Source of the DNA: Candidatus Tokpelaia sp. JSC189
Lineage (GTDB): Bacteria; Pseudomonadota; Alphaproteobacteria; Rhizobiales; Rhizobiaceae
Direction: 5' to 3'
DNA: 64,000 nt
NCBI GenBank assembly: GCA_003331045.1
Contig: QENA01000023.1
Span: 27,501-91,500 of the forward strand
A program made the position numbers and the translations under genes. Below, one piece after another: positions 29,774-38,979 of this stretch; position 1 is the first letter of the stretch; every line of letters starts with the position of its first letter. The notes beneath the pieces are model-generated. The model worked only from the letters and a program-made list of their open reading frames with translations, was not told the origin of the DNA and did no database searches.

Positions 29774-31831
29774 ATGATCAATAAAGCCGGTAAGATAGAC
29801 CACAGCCGGGCTCTTGAGGAATGGGATGGGTTGTTTGGACTTCCTGATTTCAGCGCTTTTGATGATAATGATTTTGCGCCGGCATTTGAAACGGCACTGA
29901 AGGCAGCAGAAGCCGAAATTGAAGCGCTTGTGGCATTACCAGATGCTCCGACAGTTGAAAATTTTTTAATCCCCTATGAGTTATCAGGAAAAACTCTAGA
30001 CCGTGTCTGTGCTGTGTTTTTTATGCGTACCGGGGCGCATAGCAATGAGAAGATTCATGGTCTTGAGCGTGATTTTGCGCAAAAACTATCGCGGTTTTCT
30101 TCATGGCTTCTGACAGATGAGCGCCTATTTGCCAAAATAAATGCGTTATATCAGCAATTGGAAAACGTTAAACCGGATGATGAGACTCGCCACGTGATCG
30201 AAGAAGGCTGGAAAAGCTTTGTGCGTAATGGCGCAAGGCTTGATGAGCAAGGTAAAAAACGACTTTCTGAACTCAATGAGCGTCTTGCTTTTTTAGGTGC
30301 TGTTTTCGGGCAGAATATTTTAAAGGATAATGTTGCTTGGGTGCTTTATCTTAAAAAGAAAGAAGAACTGGCTGGCTTGCCTGATGATCTGCGCAATATA
30401 ATGCGTGAGGCAGCGCGTGAGCGCGGATGTGAAAATGCCTATGCCATCACCCTAACTCGTGCAATTGTTGGCCCTTTTTTAACTTTTTCTGATCATCGTG
30501 ATCTGCGCAAAGCGGTGATGCAGGCTTGGAGCGAGCGCGGTGCTAAAGGAGGTGAGACGGATAACAGGGCGATCGTTGCTGAAATGGTGCGCCTACGCGA
30601 TGAAAAGGCAAAGCTGCTCGGTTTTGATTCTTATGTTGCATTGAAGCTTGATAACACTATGGCCAAAACCTCGGATCATGTCATGCAATTGCTTTTGCCT
30701 ATTTGGGAAAGGGCAAAGATAAAAGCAAGGGCTGAGAAAGAGGAACTGCAGCGTATTGCCGCTAAAATTGGCAATAATGATACATTTATGGCTTGGGACT
30801 GGCGTTATTATGCTGAAAAGCTTAAATTCGAGCGATATGCTTTTGATCAGGCGGTACTTAAACCCTATCTTCAACTTGACCAGATGATTCAGGCTGCTTT
30901 CTGGGTTGCAAACCGGCTTTTTGGTCTGATATTTGAAGAACAGAAGAATGTTCTGCTCTGGCACCCTGAGGTTCGGCTGTGGCTGGTAAAAAATTCTGAT
31001 AGCAGTGTCCGTGGCCTCTTTATCGGGGATTATTTTGCCCGTTCATCAAAGCAGGCTGGTGCCTGGATGAGTGCATTGCAAAGCCAGCATAAACTAAGGG
31101 GTGAGGTACAGCCCATTATCTATATTGTCACCAATTTTGCCCGGCCGGGCACAGAGCAACCTGCACTACTTTCGCTTGATGATGCGTGTACCTTGTTTCA
31201 TGAGTTTGGGCATGCGCTCCATGGGCTTTTATCTGATGTTACATGGCCTTCAGTTTCAGGAACATCGGTCACGCGTGATTTTGTCGAGCTGCCCTCACAG
31301 CTTTACGAACATTGGTTGACAGTACCTGAGGTGATAGAGAAATTTGCGCGTCATTACAGGACCGGCGAGGCGATGCCTGCAGAGCTTCTGAAAAAAATTC
31401 TGGAAGCGAAAACCCTCAATTCTGGTTTTGAAACCCTGCAGTATACGTCTTCAGCCCTTGTTGATATGGCTTTCCACAGTGGTGAGGTGATTAATGATCC
31501 AATACAGTTTGAAATAGATGAGCTTGCAAGACTTGGGATGCCGGATGCGGTCTCCATGATGCATCGTCCGCTGCATTTCACCCATATATTTGCCGGTGAT
31601 AGTTATTCTGCTGGTTATTATTCCTATATGTGGTCAGAAGTGCTTGATGTGGATGCTTTTTCTGCTTTCAAGGAAAGTGGCGATGTTTTTAACCGGGATC
31701 TGGCAGATAAACTGAAGCAGTATATTTATTCTTCCGGCGGTCGTGCTGATCCAGCGGTACTTTATAAGGCTTTTCGTGGGCGGTTACCTTCACCAGAAGC
31801 CATGATCAAGGAACGCGGGCTTGATCAGTAA
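29774..31831 (+). CDS. M3 family oligopeptidase/dipeptidyl carboxypeptidase
   Basis: A zinc metallopeptidase of about 685 residues, of the thimet oligopeptidase group (Dcp/PrlC), cleaving small peptides in the cytosol or periplasm. The zinc motif H-E-F-G-H-A-L-H-G is at about residue 476, with the third ligand region F-V-E-L-P-S-Q-L-Y-E-H-W some 30 residues later and the substrate-contacting G-D-S-Y-S-A-G-Y-Y-S-Y near the end. No signal peptide is visible, so a cytosolic place is likely. GAGAGG at 29761-29766 supports ATG 29774; ATG 29741 is in frame and would add 11 residues. Dcp and PrlC cannot be separated by eye. Confidence 0.92.
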   Translation: MINKAGKIDHSRALEEWDGLFGLPDFSAFDDNDFAPAFETALKAAEAEIEALVALPDAPTVENFLIPYELSGKTLDRVCAVFFMRTGAHSNEKIHGLERDFAQKLSRFSSWLLTDERLFAKINALYQQLENVKPDDETRHVIEEGWKSFVRNGARLDEQGKKRLSELNERLAFLGAVFGQNILKDNVAWVLYLKKKEELAGLPDDLRNIMREAARERGCENAYAITLTRAIVGPFLTFSDHRDLRKAVMQAWSERGAKGGETDNRAIVAEMVRLRDEKAKLLGFDSYVALKLDNTMAKTSDHVMQLLLPIWERAKIKARAEKEELQRIAAKIGNNDTFMAWDWRYYAEKLKFERYAFDQAVLKPYLQLDQMIQAAFWVANRLFGLIFEEQKNVLLWHPEVRLWLVKNSDSSVRGLFIGDYFARSSKQAGAWMSALQSQHKLRGEVQPIIYIVTNFARPGTEQPALLSLDDACTLFHEFGHALHGLLSDVTWPSVSGTSVTRDFVELPSQLYEHWLTVPEVIEKFARHYRTGEAMPAELLKKILEAKTLNSGFETLQYTSSALVDMAFHSGEVINDPIQFEIDELARLGMPDAVSMMHRPLHFTHIFAGDSYSAGYYSYMWSEVLDVDAFSAFKESGDVFNRDLADKLKQYIYSSGGRADPAVLYKAFRGRLPSPEAMIKERGLDQ

Positions 31832-31931
31832 GACCTATTTTTGCTATAGATGCTTTCAAAGGGTAACAGAATGCTCCGTTATCCTAATCGTCATGGCAGT
31901 TTGGTAACTGCAATACCACTGATAAGCTGAC

Positions 31932-32135
31932 TCAGTAATCGCCGAGTTCGATATCGGGTGTATAGTTTCCTGCAACATCTTTGATGACAGCTTGTCCGCA
32001 TTGCGTGATACCGGTTGTGGTATTTATGGAATAACAAGGGCTACCATAAAGTTGCCAGCCCTTGTTAAGAGCATCCGTTACCTTATGGCAGAAGGCAGCA
32101 TTATCCAACCCTGTCAAAAAACGGTATAAACGCAT
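31932..32135 (-). CDS. DUF1737 protein
   Basis: A 67-residue protein matching the DUF1737 family, common in alphaproteobacteria and of unknown role. It begins M-R-L-Y-R-F-L-T-G-L-D-N-A-A-F-C-H-K-V-T and has A-L-N-K-G-W-Q-L-Y-G-S-P and C-G-Q-A-V. AAGGAG lies ten bases before the ATG, inside the end of a tiny upstream frame whose TAA directly abuts this ATG (TAAATG). Confidence 0.85.
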   Translation of the reverse strand: MRLYRFLTGLDNAAFCHKVTDALNKGWQLYGSPCYSINTTTGITQCGQAVIKDVAGNYTPDIELGDY

Positions 32136-32216
32136 TTATGTTACTCCTTTTTCTTTTAGTTGTTTAAGCTGCGCAGTAATTTCCAAATCTTTATAAAGAT
32201 GAGGCTGCTCAACCAT
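32136..32216 (-). CDS. Possible 26-residue leader or small protein ahead of the DUF1737 gene
   Basis: On the minus strand AAGGA precedes an ATG at 32216; the frame reads MVEQPHLYKDLEITAQLKQL and ends K-E-K-G-V-T followed by TAA. The stop is immediately adjacent to the DUF1737 start. The composition looks like a soluble, charged helix. I do not recognise the family. It may be a small gene translationally coupled to DUF1737, a relic of a longer gene, or chance. Confidence 0.35.
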   Translation of the reverse strand: MVEQPHLYKDLEITAQLKQLKEKGVT

Positions 32217-32273
32217 TTGTTCCTTAGGGAAATCATATCTTTATCACTTCTGCATCCAGTCTGTAAAATATAG

Positions 32274-32558
32274 TATATCACGAAAAGCCGTCATAGATAT
32301 TGTCAAGCATGCAACATCGCGATGCCCCTTGGCTTGTTAGTCACAGCTAAGGAATTAGGTTTCCGGTCTTTGTTAAAGATTATTACTTGGTTTGGCAATA
32401 AGGGCTATAACGGTATGCAGGATTTCAGATTCTTTGCGCAGCGCGGACCGCGGATAAAAATAGCAGCTGAGCATGAGTACAAGTTTCCCTATTTTCAGAA
32501 TAGCGACGATCCCAATTTCTTACCTGTTTGCGCAGCTTGCTTGCCAGCAGAAGGTTGA
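32274..32558 (+). pseudogene. Relic of an IS5-type transposase
   Basis: The open stretch reads C-N-I-A-M-P-L-G-L-L-V-T-A-K-E-L, then S-L-L-K-I-I-T, G-N-K-G-Y and R-F-F-A-Q-R-G-P-R-I-K-I. IS5-family (DDE) transposases show K-I-H-x-x-C-D-A-x-G-x-P-L-x-x-x-L-T-A-G, L-L-x-x-L, A-D-K-G-Y-D and R-x-x-L-x-x-R-G-I-x-P-x-I-P in the same order and spacing. Here the second catalytic aspartate (A-D-K-G-Y) is replaced by asparagine, and the N- and C-terminal thirds are missing. No terminal inverted repeats were found. Confidence 0.45.
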
Positions 32559-32638
32559 CTGCCAGCAAGAAAGATTTTTGACTTATTGGAGAGAGACTAG
32601 TAAGTAGAAAGTAAAATTTTTAGCCAACAGGTCAAAAA

Positions 32639-33244
32639 ATGGAAAAATTCACCAAACTTACAAGCGTTGCTGCTCCTCTACCAATTATCAACATTGATAC
32701 GGATATGATTATTCCAAAGAATTATCTCAAGACAATCAAACGCACAGGCCTAGGATCAGGGCTCTTTGCAGAAATGCGATATCATAACGATGGGTCGGAA
32801 AACTCTACTTTCGTTCTCAACAAGCCAGCCTATCGCCATGCAAAAATTCTTGTAGCGGGAGATAATTTTGGCTGTGGCTCTTCGCGTGAGCATGCGCCAT
32901 GGGCGTTGATTGATTTTGGCATCCGTTGTATTATCTCAACATCTTTTGCCGATATTTTCTATAATAATTGTTTTAAAAACGGTATTTTGCCCATTAAGGT
33001 AACCCTGCAGCAACTGGAACATCTCATAGATGATGCATCATGCGGAGTAAATGGAACCCTGATAATTGATCTTGAAAATATGCAAATAAACAGACCGAAT
33101 GGCGATGTGATATCATTTGATCTTGATGTATTCCGCCGCCATTGTTTGTTGAACGGGATTGATGACATTGACCTGACAATGTTGAAATCTCCTCAGATTG
33201 ATGCCTTTGAAGTGCGTAATAGTGAAATGTACCCTTGGGCCTGA
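32639..33244 (+). CDS. leuD: 3-isopropylmalate dehydratase small subunit
   Basis: A 201-residue small subunit of isopropylmalate isomerase in leucine synthesis, paired with LeuC. The signature [10 protein letters not shown] is at residues 20-29, and the conserved [17 protein letters not shown] at about 74-90. Complete for the family. leuB, which follows leuD in many Rhizobiales, is not downstream, and leuC is not in the window. Confidence 0.96.
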   Translation: MEKFTKLTSVAAPLPIINIDTDMIIPKNYLKTIKRTGLGSGLFAEMRYHNDGSENSTFVLNKPAYRHAKILVAGDNFGCGSSREHAPWALIDFGIRCIISTSFADIFYNNCFKNGILPIKVTLQQLEHLIDDASCGVNGTLIIDLENMQINRPNGDVISFDLDVFRRHCLLNGIDDIDLTMLKSPQIDAFEVRNSEMYPWA

Positions 33245-34511
33245 AAACCATATTTGCGAAATTGGAATATTAATATAACGGTAAACGGACATTCACTGTT
33301 ATCAGCGTATTAGAAAATAAATTGCGGGATTGATCCTAAAGATTTAAAGTGGGACCTGACAGGCTTTCTTTCCATTTGCAGAATTGGAATCGATCAGTAT
33401 TGAAATTTTGCATGCCTACCAGAAAAATTCCGCTGCCTGCGTTATGAGGCCTGATAATTCAGGTTATAGATTTTCCTGAAGATATAGGACTGGATCACCC
33501 TTTGAGTTTCTTGAAGGGCTTCCCATTAATGAGCCGTTTTTATCAAGACGGATAAGGGAACGGAGGCGGGTCACTTTATCAGAAGAATATCCTTGATTGC
33601 TGATCAAACAATAAAGAGATGCTGGAGGATATCATTTCTTAGGTTTTCATTTACGAAATCGAGTGTGATTTTGGGATAAGTGATGAGAAAATAAAAATAT
33701 AACAGCAGTGGAAGAAATTGCTATTTAAAACCAGTAACACTTCCCTGTTTACACGTCTATTGCCTGAAAAAAGCCATAAATTTCTTTATTTTACGTATTG
33801 CACGTTTTTTCATAGAAGCTTATCTTTAAATTGCCCAGAGGAAAACAAAATCAATGAAAAATAAGCGAGGTAATTGTCTTTAGTAAATCATAAGCATTTG
33901 TGTGCATACGATTATATCTCTCATGCCGCTCTAGAGTGAGGTTCATCATGAAAAGGATGACAAAGCCTGATTTGATAGTAAGTAAGATAAAGCATTGTAT
34001 ATCCAGCTCATAAAAAACACAGGACATAGACTGTAAGAATTTCTGCTTCACTAATTAAGACCCATAGCAAGATTCGCATAATTCCCTATTCAGATCTCTA
34101 TCCGCAAGTGTTACAATCGCGCTTCATCTATCTATAGAAATCTTGGATTGATTTTGAAAAGTGTTATTGCTAGAAAGACAAGAGTCGATAGTTAACAGGA
34201 CATTACTTCAGGTTAAAACGTCACATAGCGATGTTATCGTTTTTCCACTAAATAATACACTAATGTAGTTGGTATTTCGTTTACGTTCGGAATGTAAATT
34301 GTTTTGCCTTAGTGGCATTACATTTTTATGTCAGGATTGCATCGCATTTAACAGTGTTATCTTCTGTTTTCTGCTTGCAGGAGCAAAGCTGTAGTATATG
34401 CGCATTCTATAATCACTGTAACATGAAGCTAGGATATCTTGAAAAGCAGAAAGAGCTGCTGACATTATATAGAGTCAGAACCTGCCATGATAAAGTTTTA
34501 AGGAGATTTTT
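33245..34511. other. Long gene-poor region between leuD and galU
   Basis: About 1.27 kb, AT-rich, with stops in all frames. A stretch near 33470-33580 looks codon-like (a frame reading E-F-L-E-G-L-P-I-N-E-P-F-L) but I could not place it in a family. A 66-codon minus frame at 33851-34051 has no ribosome-binding site or recognisable similarity. No leuB relic was identified. Confidence 0.5.
34500..34505 (+). promoter_or_regulatory. Ribosome-binding site of galU
   Basis: AAGGAG six bases before the TTG at 34512. It supports TTG as the real start, since the conserved N-terminus begins directly there and no ATG lies in frame nearby. Confidence 0.7.
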
Positions 34512-35399
34512 TTGCGTAAAATTCGTAAGGCTGTATTTCCAGTAGGAGGGCTTGGAACACGTTTTTTACCTGCAACAAAAACAGTGCCAAAAGAAATGCT
34601 GACTATTGTGGATAAACCAGTTATCCAATATGTGGTTGATGAAGCAAGTGAAGCTGGGATCGAGCATCTGATTTTTGTTACGGGACGCAACAAGTCTGTT
34701 ATTGAAGATTACTTTGATGCCCAGATCGAGCTTTACTCCACATTGGAGACACGTGGTAAGAAGAAGGATCTGCATCATCTCCAACGTATTCAGCCCGGGC
34801 CGGGTACGACATCTTTTACCCGCCAACAGGAACCTCTGGGTCTGGGCCATGCTGTATGGTGTGCGCGTGAACTGGTCGGGAATGAACCTTTTGCCTTACT
34901 GCTGCCGGATATGGTGATGCAGGCATCTAAAGGATGCCTTTCAGAAATGATTGAACTTTATCACGAGACCGGCGGCAATATCATTGCCATGCAGGAGTGT
35001 GATCCTCAAGAAGTACATAAATACGGTATTGTCGGCAAGGGACATGTTGTCGCTAATGGTTTCAAAATTACTGAAATGGTGGAAAAGCCAGAAAAGGGCC
35101 AGACAACTTCCAATTTCTACATCAATGGGCGTTATATTCTGCAACCGGAAATTTTCAGAATCATCGAAAATCAGAAATATTGCTTGGGTAATGAAATTCA
35201 GTTGACAGATAGTATGCTGGATCTTGCTAGATCAGAGCCTTTTTATGGTTTTCATTTCAAGGGAAAAACATTTGACTGTGGTTCAAAGAGAGGCTTTATC
35301 GAGGCTAATGTTGCTTTTGCTTTGTCTCGGGATGATATACGTGACCAGATTACTGCTCCACTTGCCGCGTTGCTGAAAGAAACAACCACTAGGAACTAA
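34512..35399 (+). CDS. galU: UTP-glucose-1-phosphate uridylyltransferase
   Basis: Makes UDP-glucose from UTP and glucose 1-phosphate, for envelope polysaccharides and lipopolysaccharide. It has 295 residues. The nucleotide-binding signature [15 protein letters not shown] is at about residues 9-23, followed by P-K-E-M-L; M-V-E-K-P-E and G-N-E-I-Q-L-T-D are further family markers. The start codon is TTG with a good ribosome-binding site. kdsD follows eight bases downstream, an envelope-sugar pair. Confidence 0.96.
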   Translation: MRKIRKAVFPVGGLGTRFLPATKTVPKEMLTIVDKPVIQYVVDEASEAGIEHLIFVTGRNKSVIEDYFDAQIELYSTLETRGKKKDLHHLQRIQPGPGTTSFTRQQEPLGLGHAVWCARELVGNEPFALLLPDMVMQASKGCLSEMIELYHETGGNIIAMQECDPQEVHKYGIVGKGHVVANGFKITEMVEKPEKGQTTSNFYINGRYILQPEIFRIIENQKYCLGNEIQLTDSMLDLARSEPFYGFHFKGKTFDCGSKRGFIEANVAFALSRDDIRDQITAPLAALLKETTTRN

Positions 35400-35406
35400 A
35401 AATCAT

Positions 35407-36543
35407 ATGGATGCACGAAGGGTTTTAATTTTAGTGCTATCGAATTACCGGTTCAAGCATTTGTCAGGCGGGCGGTTCAATTTATATTCTGACCGCTATC
35501 TTATCCCTTTAGATGATGCTCTACAAATAGAAAATACTTCGGCTATGCAGAAAAAATCTGATTTGAATGCTATTGAAGATACGAAAGTGCTGCGCTTGGC
35601 AGCGAGCACTATTGCTATTGAAAAAGCTGGGCTGACAGCGTTGGAAAAAGCATTGAAAAATAGTTTAGCCGCTGCTTTCGCTGCCAGTGTGCGCTGTATT
35701 GCTGCAAGTAAGGGGCGTGTTATTGTAACCGGACTTGGAAAAAGCGGCCATATCGGCACGAAAATAGCTGCAACGTTTTCCTCTATCGGAACGCCAGCCT
35801 TTTTTGTTCATGCGGCTGAGGCCAATCATGGCGACCTTGGTATGATAAGCATCAATGATATTATTTTAGCGCTTTCTTGGTCGGGAGAAACTATTGAGCT
35901 TGAAGGCATACTTAATCATTCCCGGCGATTCAATATTCCACTCATTGCGCTGACAGCTGGTGAAAACTCTTCCCTCGGCCGCCAAGCTGATATTCTACTT
36001 TTGCTGCCCAAAGTCGAAGAAGCCTGTCCGTATGGACTTGCACCGACAACCTCTACAGTAATGCAGCTTGCTTTGGGAGATGCTCTGGCTATAGCTCTGC
36101 TTGAAACACGTCATTTTTCCGCAAGAGATTTCAAAATTTTTCATCCTGGCGGTTCTCTTGGCGCAAGTTTGCGCTATGTTGGCGATATTATGCATAAGGG
36201 CGATGCGCTACCGATTGTTAAAGCGGGAATATTGATGCCTGAGGCAATGAAAGTGCTTGCCGCGAAGCATTTTGGCTGTCTTGTGGTTATTGATGCAAAA
36301 GGCAGTTTGGCAGGCATTGTGACGGATGGAGATCTAGCACGTAATATCACCCGTGACCTATCAGGGGTTAGCGTTGATGAGGTGATGACTCGGGAACCAA
36401 AGACCATCAGCCCTGATACGATTGCCGCCACCGCAATTGCCTTGATTAACCAGTATCAGATCAGCGCTCTGCTTGTGGCAGAAAATAACAGGCCGGTTGG
36501 TATTGTTCATTTCCATGATCTATTGCGGATCGGCGTAGCCTGA
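35407..36543 (+). CDS. kdsD: D-arabinose 5-phosphate isomerase (SIS plus two CBS domains)
   Basis: Interconverts ribulose 5-phosphate and arabinose 5-phosphate, the first step toward KDO of lipopolysaccharide. The SIS domain shows V-T-G-L-G-K-S-G-H-I-G, A-E-A-N-H-G-D-L-G-M-I and L-S-W-S-G-E-T; two CBS domains occupy the last 120 or so residues (I-V-T-D-G-D-L, S-A-L-L-V). The frame from ATG 35407 gives 378 residues, but the first 46 have no counterpart in relatives of about 330 residues. An in-frame ATG at 35545 (332 residues) is a likely alternative start; neither has a strong ribosome-binding site. Confidence 0.93.
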   Translation: MDARRVLILVLSNYRFKHLSGGRFNLYSDRYLIPLDDALQIENTSAMQKKSDLNAIEDTKVLRLAASTIAIEKAGLTALEKALKNSLAAAFAASVRCIAASKGRVIVTGLGKSGHIGTKIAATFSSIGTPAFFVHAAEANHGDLGMISINDIILALSWSGETIELEGILNHSRRFNIPLIALTAGENSSLGRQADILLLLPKVEEACPYGLAPTTSTVMQLALGDALAIALLETRHFSARDFKIFHPGGSLGASLRYVGDIMHKGDALPIVKAGILMPEAMKVLAAKHFGCLVVIDAKGSLAGIVTDGDLARNITRDLSGVSVDEVMTREPKTISPDTIAATAIALINQYQISALLVAENNRPVGIVHFHDLLRIGVA

Positions 36544-37042
36544 TGAGGGAGCTTCTTATTTCCTGAAGGAAAGAAAGCAAGCGGTATTTCCCTGTTCGAT
36601 GATAACCCGTGCGCGAATTTGTGGTGCTCATTGTGTTTTTTATAAAACTGGTGATGAAAACTGATTGAAAAGGAATCCCATTATAGCCTTCTTTTGGGAG
36701 GCGAACAAATTATTTATCATTGGAGTTGTTGAGTTTTCAAGATCCAAAGTGGGCGAAGTGCTTATTGAGATCATGACAATAGGCGTTTTCTATATGAAAA
36801 GCGGCAATCAACTTTTGGTCATTCAATGGGAGGTTATAGCGTCATTATGCTTGAATTGAAAATCTCAGCCATTACGCAGTTTTATCTCCGCTTTTGTGAA
36901 ATATCTGGGTAATGATAAAGCTGGCAAGCCTGTGATGCCATACTGCTAATAGAGGATGACTTTCGCGTTGAATATAAAGTGGCTTGGCTAGACAGATTTC
37001 TCTAAATTTGAATCCAGAGTTGTTAAATTTTCTGATAGCAGG
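36544..37042. other. Intergenic region between kdsD and hemH
   Basis: About 0.5 kb between convergent genes. A 64-codon frame at 36665-36859 shows no family resemblance. TTTCC-TGAA-GGAAA shortly after kdsD is a tiny hairpin without a T-run and is not called as a terminator. Confidence 0.5.
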
Positions 37043-38041
37043 TTATATCCAGTTGGTGATTTCACGTCGGACAAGATGCTCAATCACATGTATACCTTCT
37101 TCGCTATCATTAAGACAGGGAATGCGTGTAAAATTTTCGCCGCCATTTTTATGGAACATATAGGCTGCTTTATTAGCAATCTCATCAAGCGTTTCAAGAC
37201 AATCCGATACAAAACCAGGATTAAGTACGGCAATAGACTTTATGCCATTGCGGGCCAGTTGTTCAATTGCCTTATCTGTATATGGCTGGAGCCATTCTTC
37301 CGGCCCGAAACGAGATTGAAATGTCATTATCAGCTGTTTTGCATCTAGGCTAAGTTTGTGGCGAAGCGCTTCTGTTGTACGTCGGCATTCTAAAAAATAC
37401 GGGTCTCCCTGTCTGACATAGCTTTGCGGAATACCATGATAGGAAGCAATGATCACTTCCGGTTTAAAATCGATTGAACTGATATGTCCTTTGATCGATG
37501 CCGCAAGAGCATCAATATAAACTGTGTTATCGGGATAGGAAGGAATTGTCCTGACCGCTGGCATGAAACGTTTTTTCTGCAATGTACTGAAAAAGACATC
37601 GTTTACTGTTGCCGTTGTGGTTGCCGAATACTGTGGATAAAGCGGGAATATCACGATCCGTCCACAACCACGGGCAATCATAGAACTTGTAACGGTTTCA
37701 ATGGAGGGTTGTCCATAACGCATCGCCCAATTGATATCTATTTCGTGATCTGTAAAGACAAAGCGCAATTTCTCGGCTTGCGAGCGCGTATAGGTGCGCA
37801 ACGGTGATTCATTCCGGGTATTATTCCATATACGTGCATAGGCCGTTCTTGATTTTATTGAGCGAGTATTCAATACAATGCCATACAGAATCGGATACCA
37901 GATAATGCGAGGCCATTCGATGACACGCCGGTCAGAAAGAAATTCAGCAAGATAGCGGCGCATGCTACGATAATCAATTGCACTCGGTGTCCCAAGATTG
38001 ACAAGGAGGAGACCAACACGATTCTTCAACGATTGTTCCAT
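37043..38041 (-). CDS. hemH: Ferrochelatase
   Basis: Inserts ferrous iron into protoporphyrin IX, the last step of protoheme synthesis, at the inner face of the membrane. It has 332 residues. Active-site histidine in I-A-S-Y-H-G-I-P-Q-S-Y at about residue 200, and the conserved acidic segment F-V-S-D-C-L-E-T-L-D-E-I at about 275. The N-terminal L-L-V-N-L-G-T-P and F-P-L-Y-P-Q-Y-S motifs are intact. It follows omp10 by 18 bases on the minus strand, so the two are likely co-transcribed. Confidence 0.96.
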   Translation of the reverse strand: MEQSLKNRVGLLLVNLGTPSAIDYRSMRRYLAEFLSDRRVIEWPRIIWYPILYGIVLNTRSIKSRTAYARIWNNTRNESPLRTYTRSQAEKLRFVFTDHEIDINWAMRYGQPSIETVTSSMIARGCGRIVIFPLYPQYSATTTATVNDVFFSTLQKKRFMPAVRTIPSYPDNTVYIDALAASIKGHISSIDFKPEVIIASYHGIPQSYVRQGDPYFLECRRTTEALRHKLSLDAKQLIMTFQSRFGPEEWLQPYTDKAIEQLARNGIKSIAVLNPGFVSDCLETLDEIANKAAYMFHKNGGENFTRIPCLNDSEEGIHVIEHLVRREITNWI

Positions 38042-38059
38042 TATATTAATAAATTTTTT

Positions 38060-38446
38060 TTAAATACGTTTGGTTAAAGCAAAATTAGAACTATCCTGTG
38101 ATTTGCATAGGAGACGGGAGGAATTTACAAGTAAACAGTTTACACGTGAAACTGTGCCCCGAACAAGCGAGCGTATTTCAAGTTCAATCAAGTCGTTTGA
38201 ACGGAAAATATAATTTCCTTCTGCTAGTTTTTCATTAGTATCTCCGGAACGGGTCTCAAATACTCCATTATTGAAGGAAGAAGCAATACCGTTCGCATCC
38301 ACCCATTGTCCATCTATGTTGTTTAGACGTACGCTCGGTAACTGATCCAAGGAACTGGAAAAGCAGGCGGATAGGGAAAAACCTACGATAATCAGGCAGA
38401 CGAGAGGCCGAAAGCGCTTGATAAATTTCAGCAATCTCAACTCCAT
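38060..38446 (-). CDS. omp10: Outer-membrane lipoprotein, Omp10 family
   Basis: A lipoprotein of about 128 residues like Omp10 of Brucella, a surface-exposed antigen of unclear function. A hydrophobic signal is followed by the lipobox L-S-A-C at about residue 25-28, then the Omp10 core G-Q-W-V-D-A-N-G-I-A-S-S-F-N-N-G-V-F-E-T-R and D-T-N-E-K-L-A-E-G-N-Y, with I-R-S-L-V-R-G-T. The start at ATG 38446 gives a normal signal peptide; an ATG ten codons upstream (38476) is also in frame. It is upstream of hemH in the same direction. Confidence 0.88.
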   Translation of the reverse strand: MELRLLKFIKRFRPLVCLIIVGFSLSACFSSSLDQLPSVRLNNIDGQWVDANGIASSFNNGVFETRSGDTNEKLAEGNYIFRSNDLIELEIRSLVRGTVSRVNCLLVNSSRLLCKSQDSSNFALTKRI

Positions 38447-38476
38447 ATCCCGATAGCAGAACATCGGGTAGATCAC

Positions 38477-38979
38477 TTTTAATATCCTCAGTGGTTCATG
38501 TTTTATTTATGGTTAGACTGATCATTTTACTAAAACCGATCATGCAATTATCATATTGCATGATCTCCAATAAGTCAAAATTCAGCTTTTATGCAAGCGG
38601 TATCTTTGCAGTTGCCAGAATTAAGGTGGATTGCCCGATGGTGGGACCGATATTGATTGCGGGGGAAGAGATGCAGAGCGTCGCAATAGATTGGGTTCTG
38701 CATTGCTTTCTGCCGAGTACCGCCTCATTGAGATGGAAAACGCTTATCGAATGCTTGATCTTTTGCAGCGCAGGTAAATATTGCACTAGCTTTAGTTGAG
38801 CTGGAAATTTTGAATATTAGCGGCATGAATTTTATTGCTAATACCCGCTCTTAGGGTGTCAAGATAGTCCTAATTGTGCTTGTAAGTTAATGAAAATAAC
38901 GGGCGTTTGCATGATGTCATTGATCAGTTGTCAATGATTTTCTTGTTTATCCGGTTTCAGCCTTGCAGACTTAATAGTC
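38477..38979. other. Intergenic region left of the sigma-54 activator relic
   Basis: About 0.5 kb with no intact gene. The plus frame 38664-38777 is open and coding-like; it ends A-L-L-S-A-E-Y-R-L-I-E-M-E-N-A-Y-R-M-L-D and then L-L-Q-R-R before TAA. I do not recognise it. The surrounding sequence has stops in all frames. Confidence 0.45.

Noticed and set aside
34312..34545. 77-codon frame overlapping the galU start
   Set aside because: Overlaps the clear galU ribosome-binding site and start in another frame, cysteine-rich and without homology.
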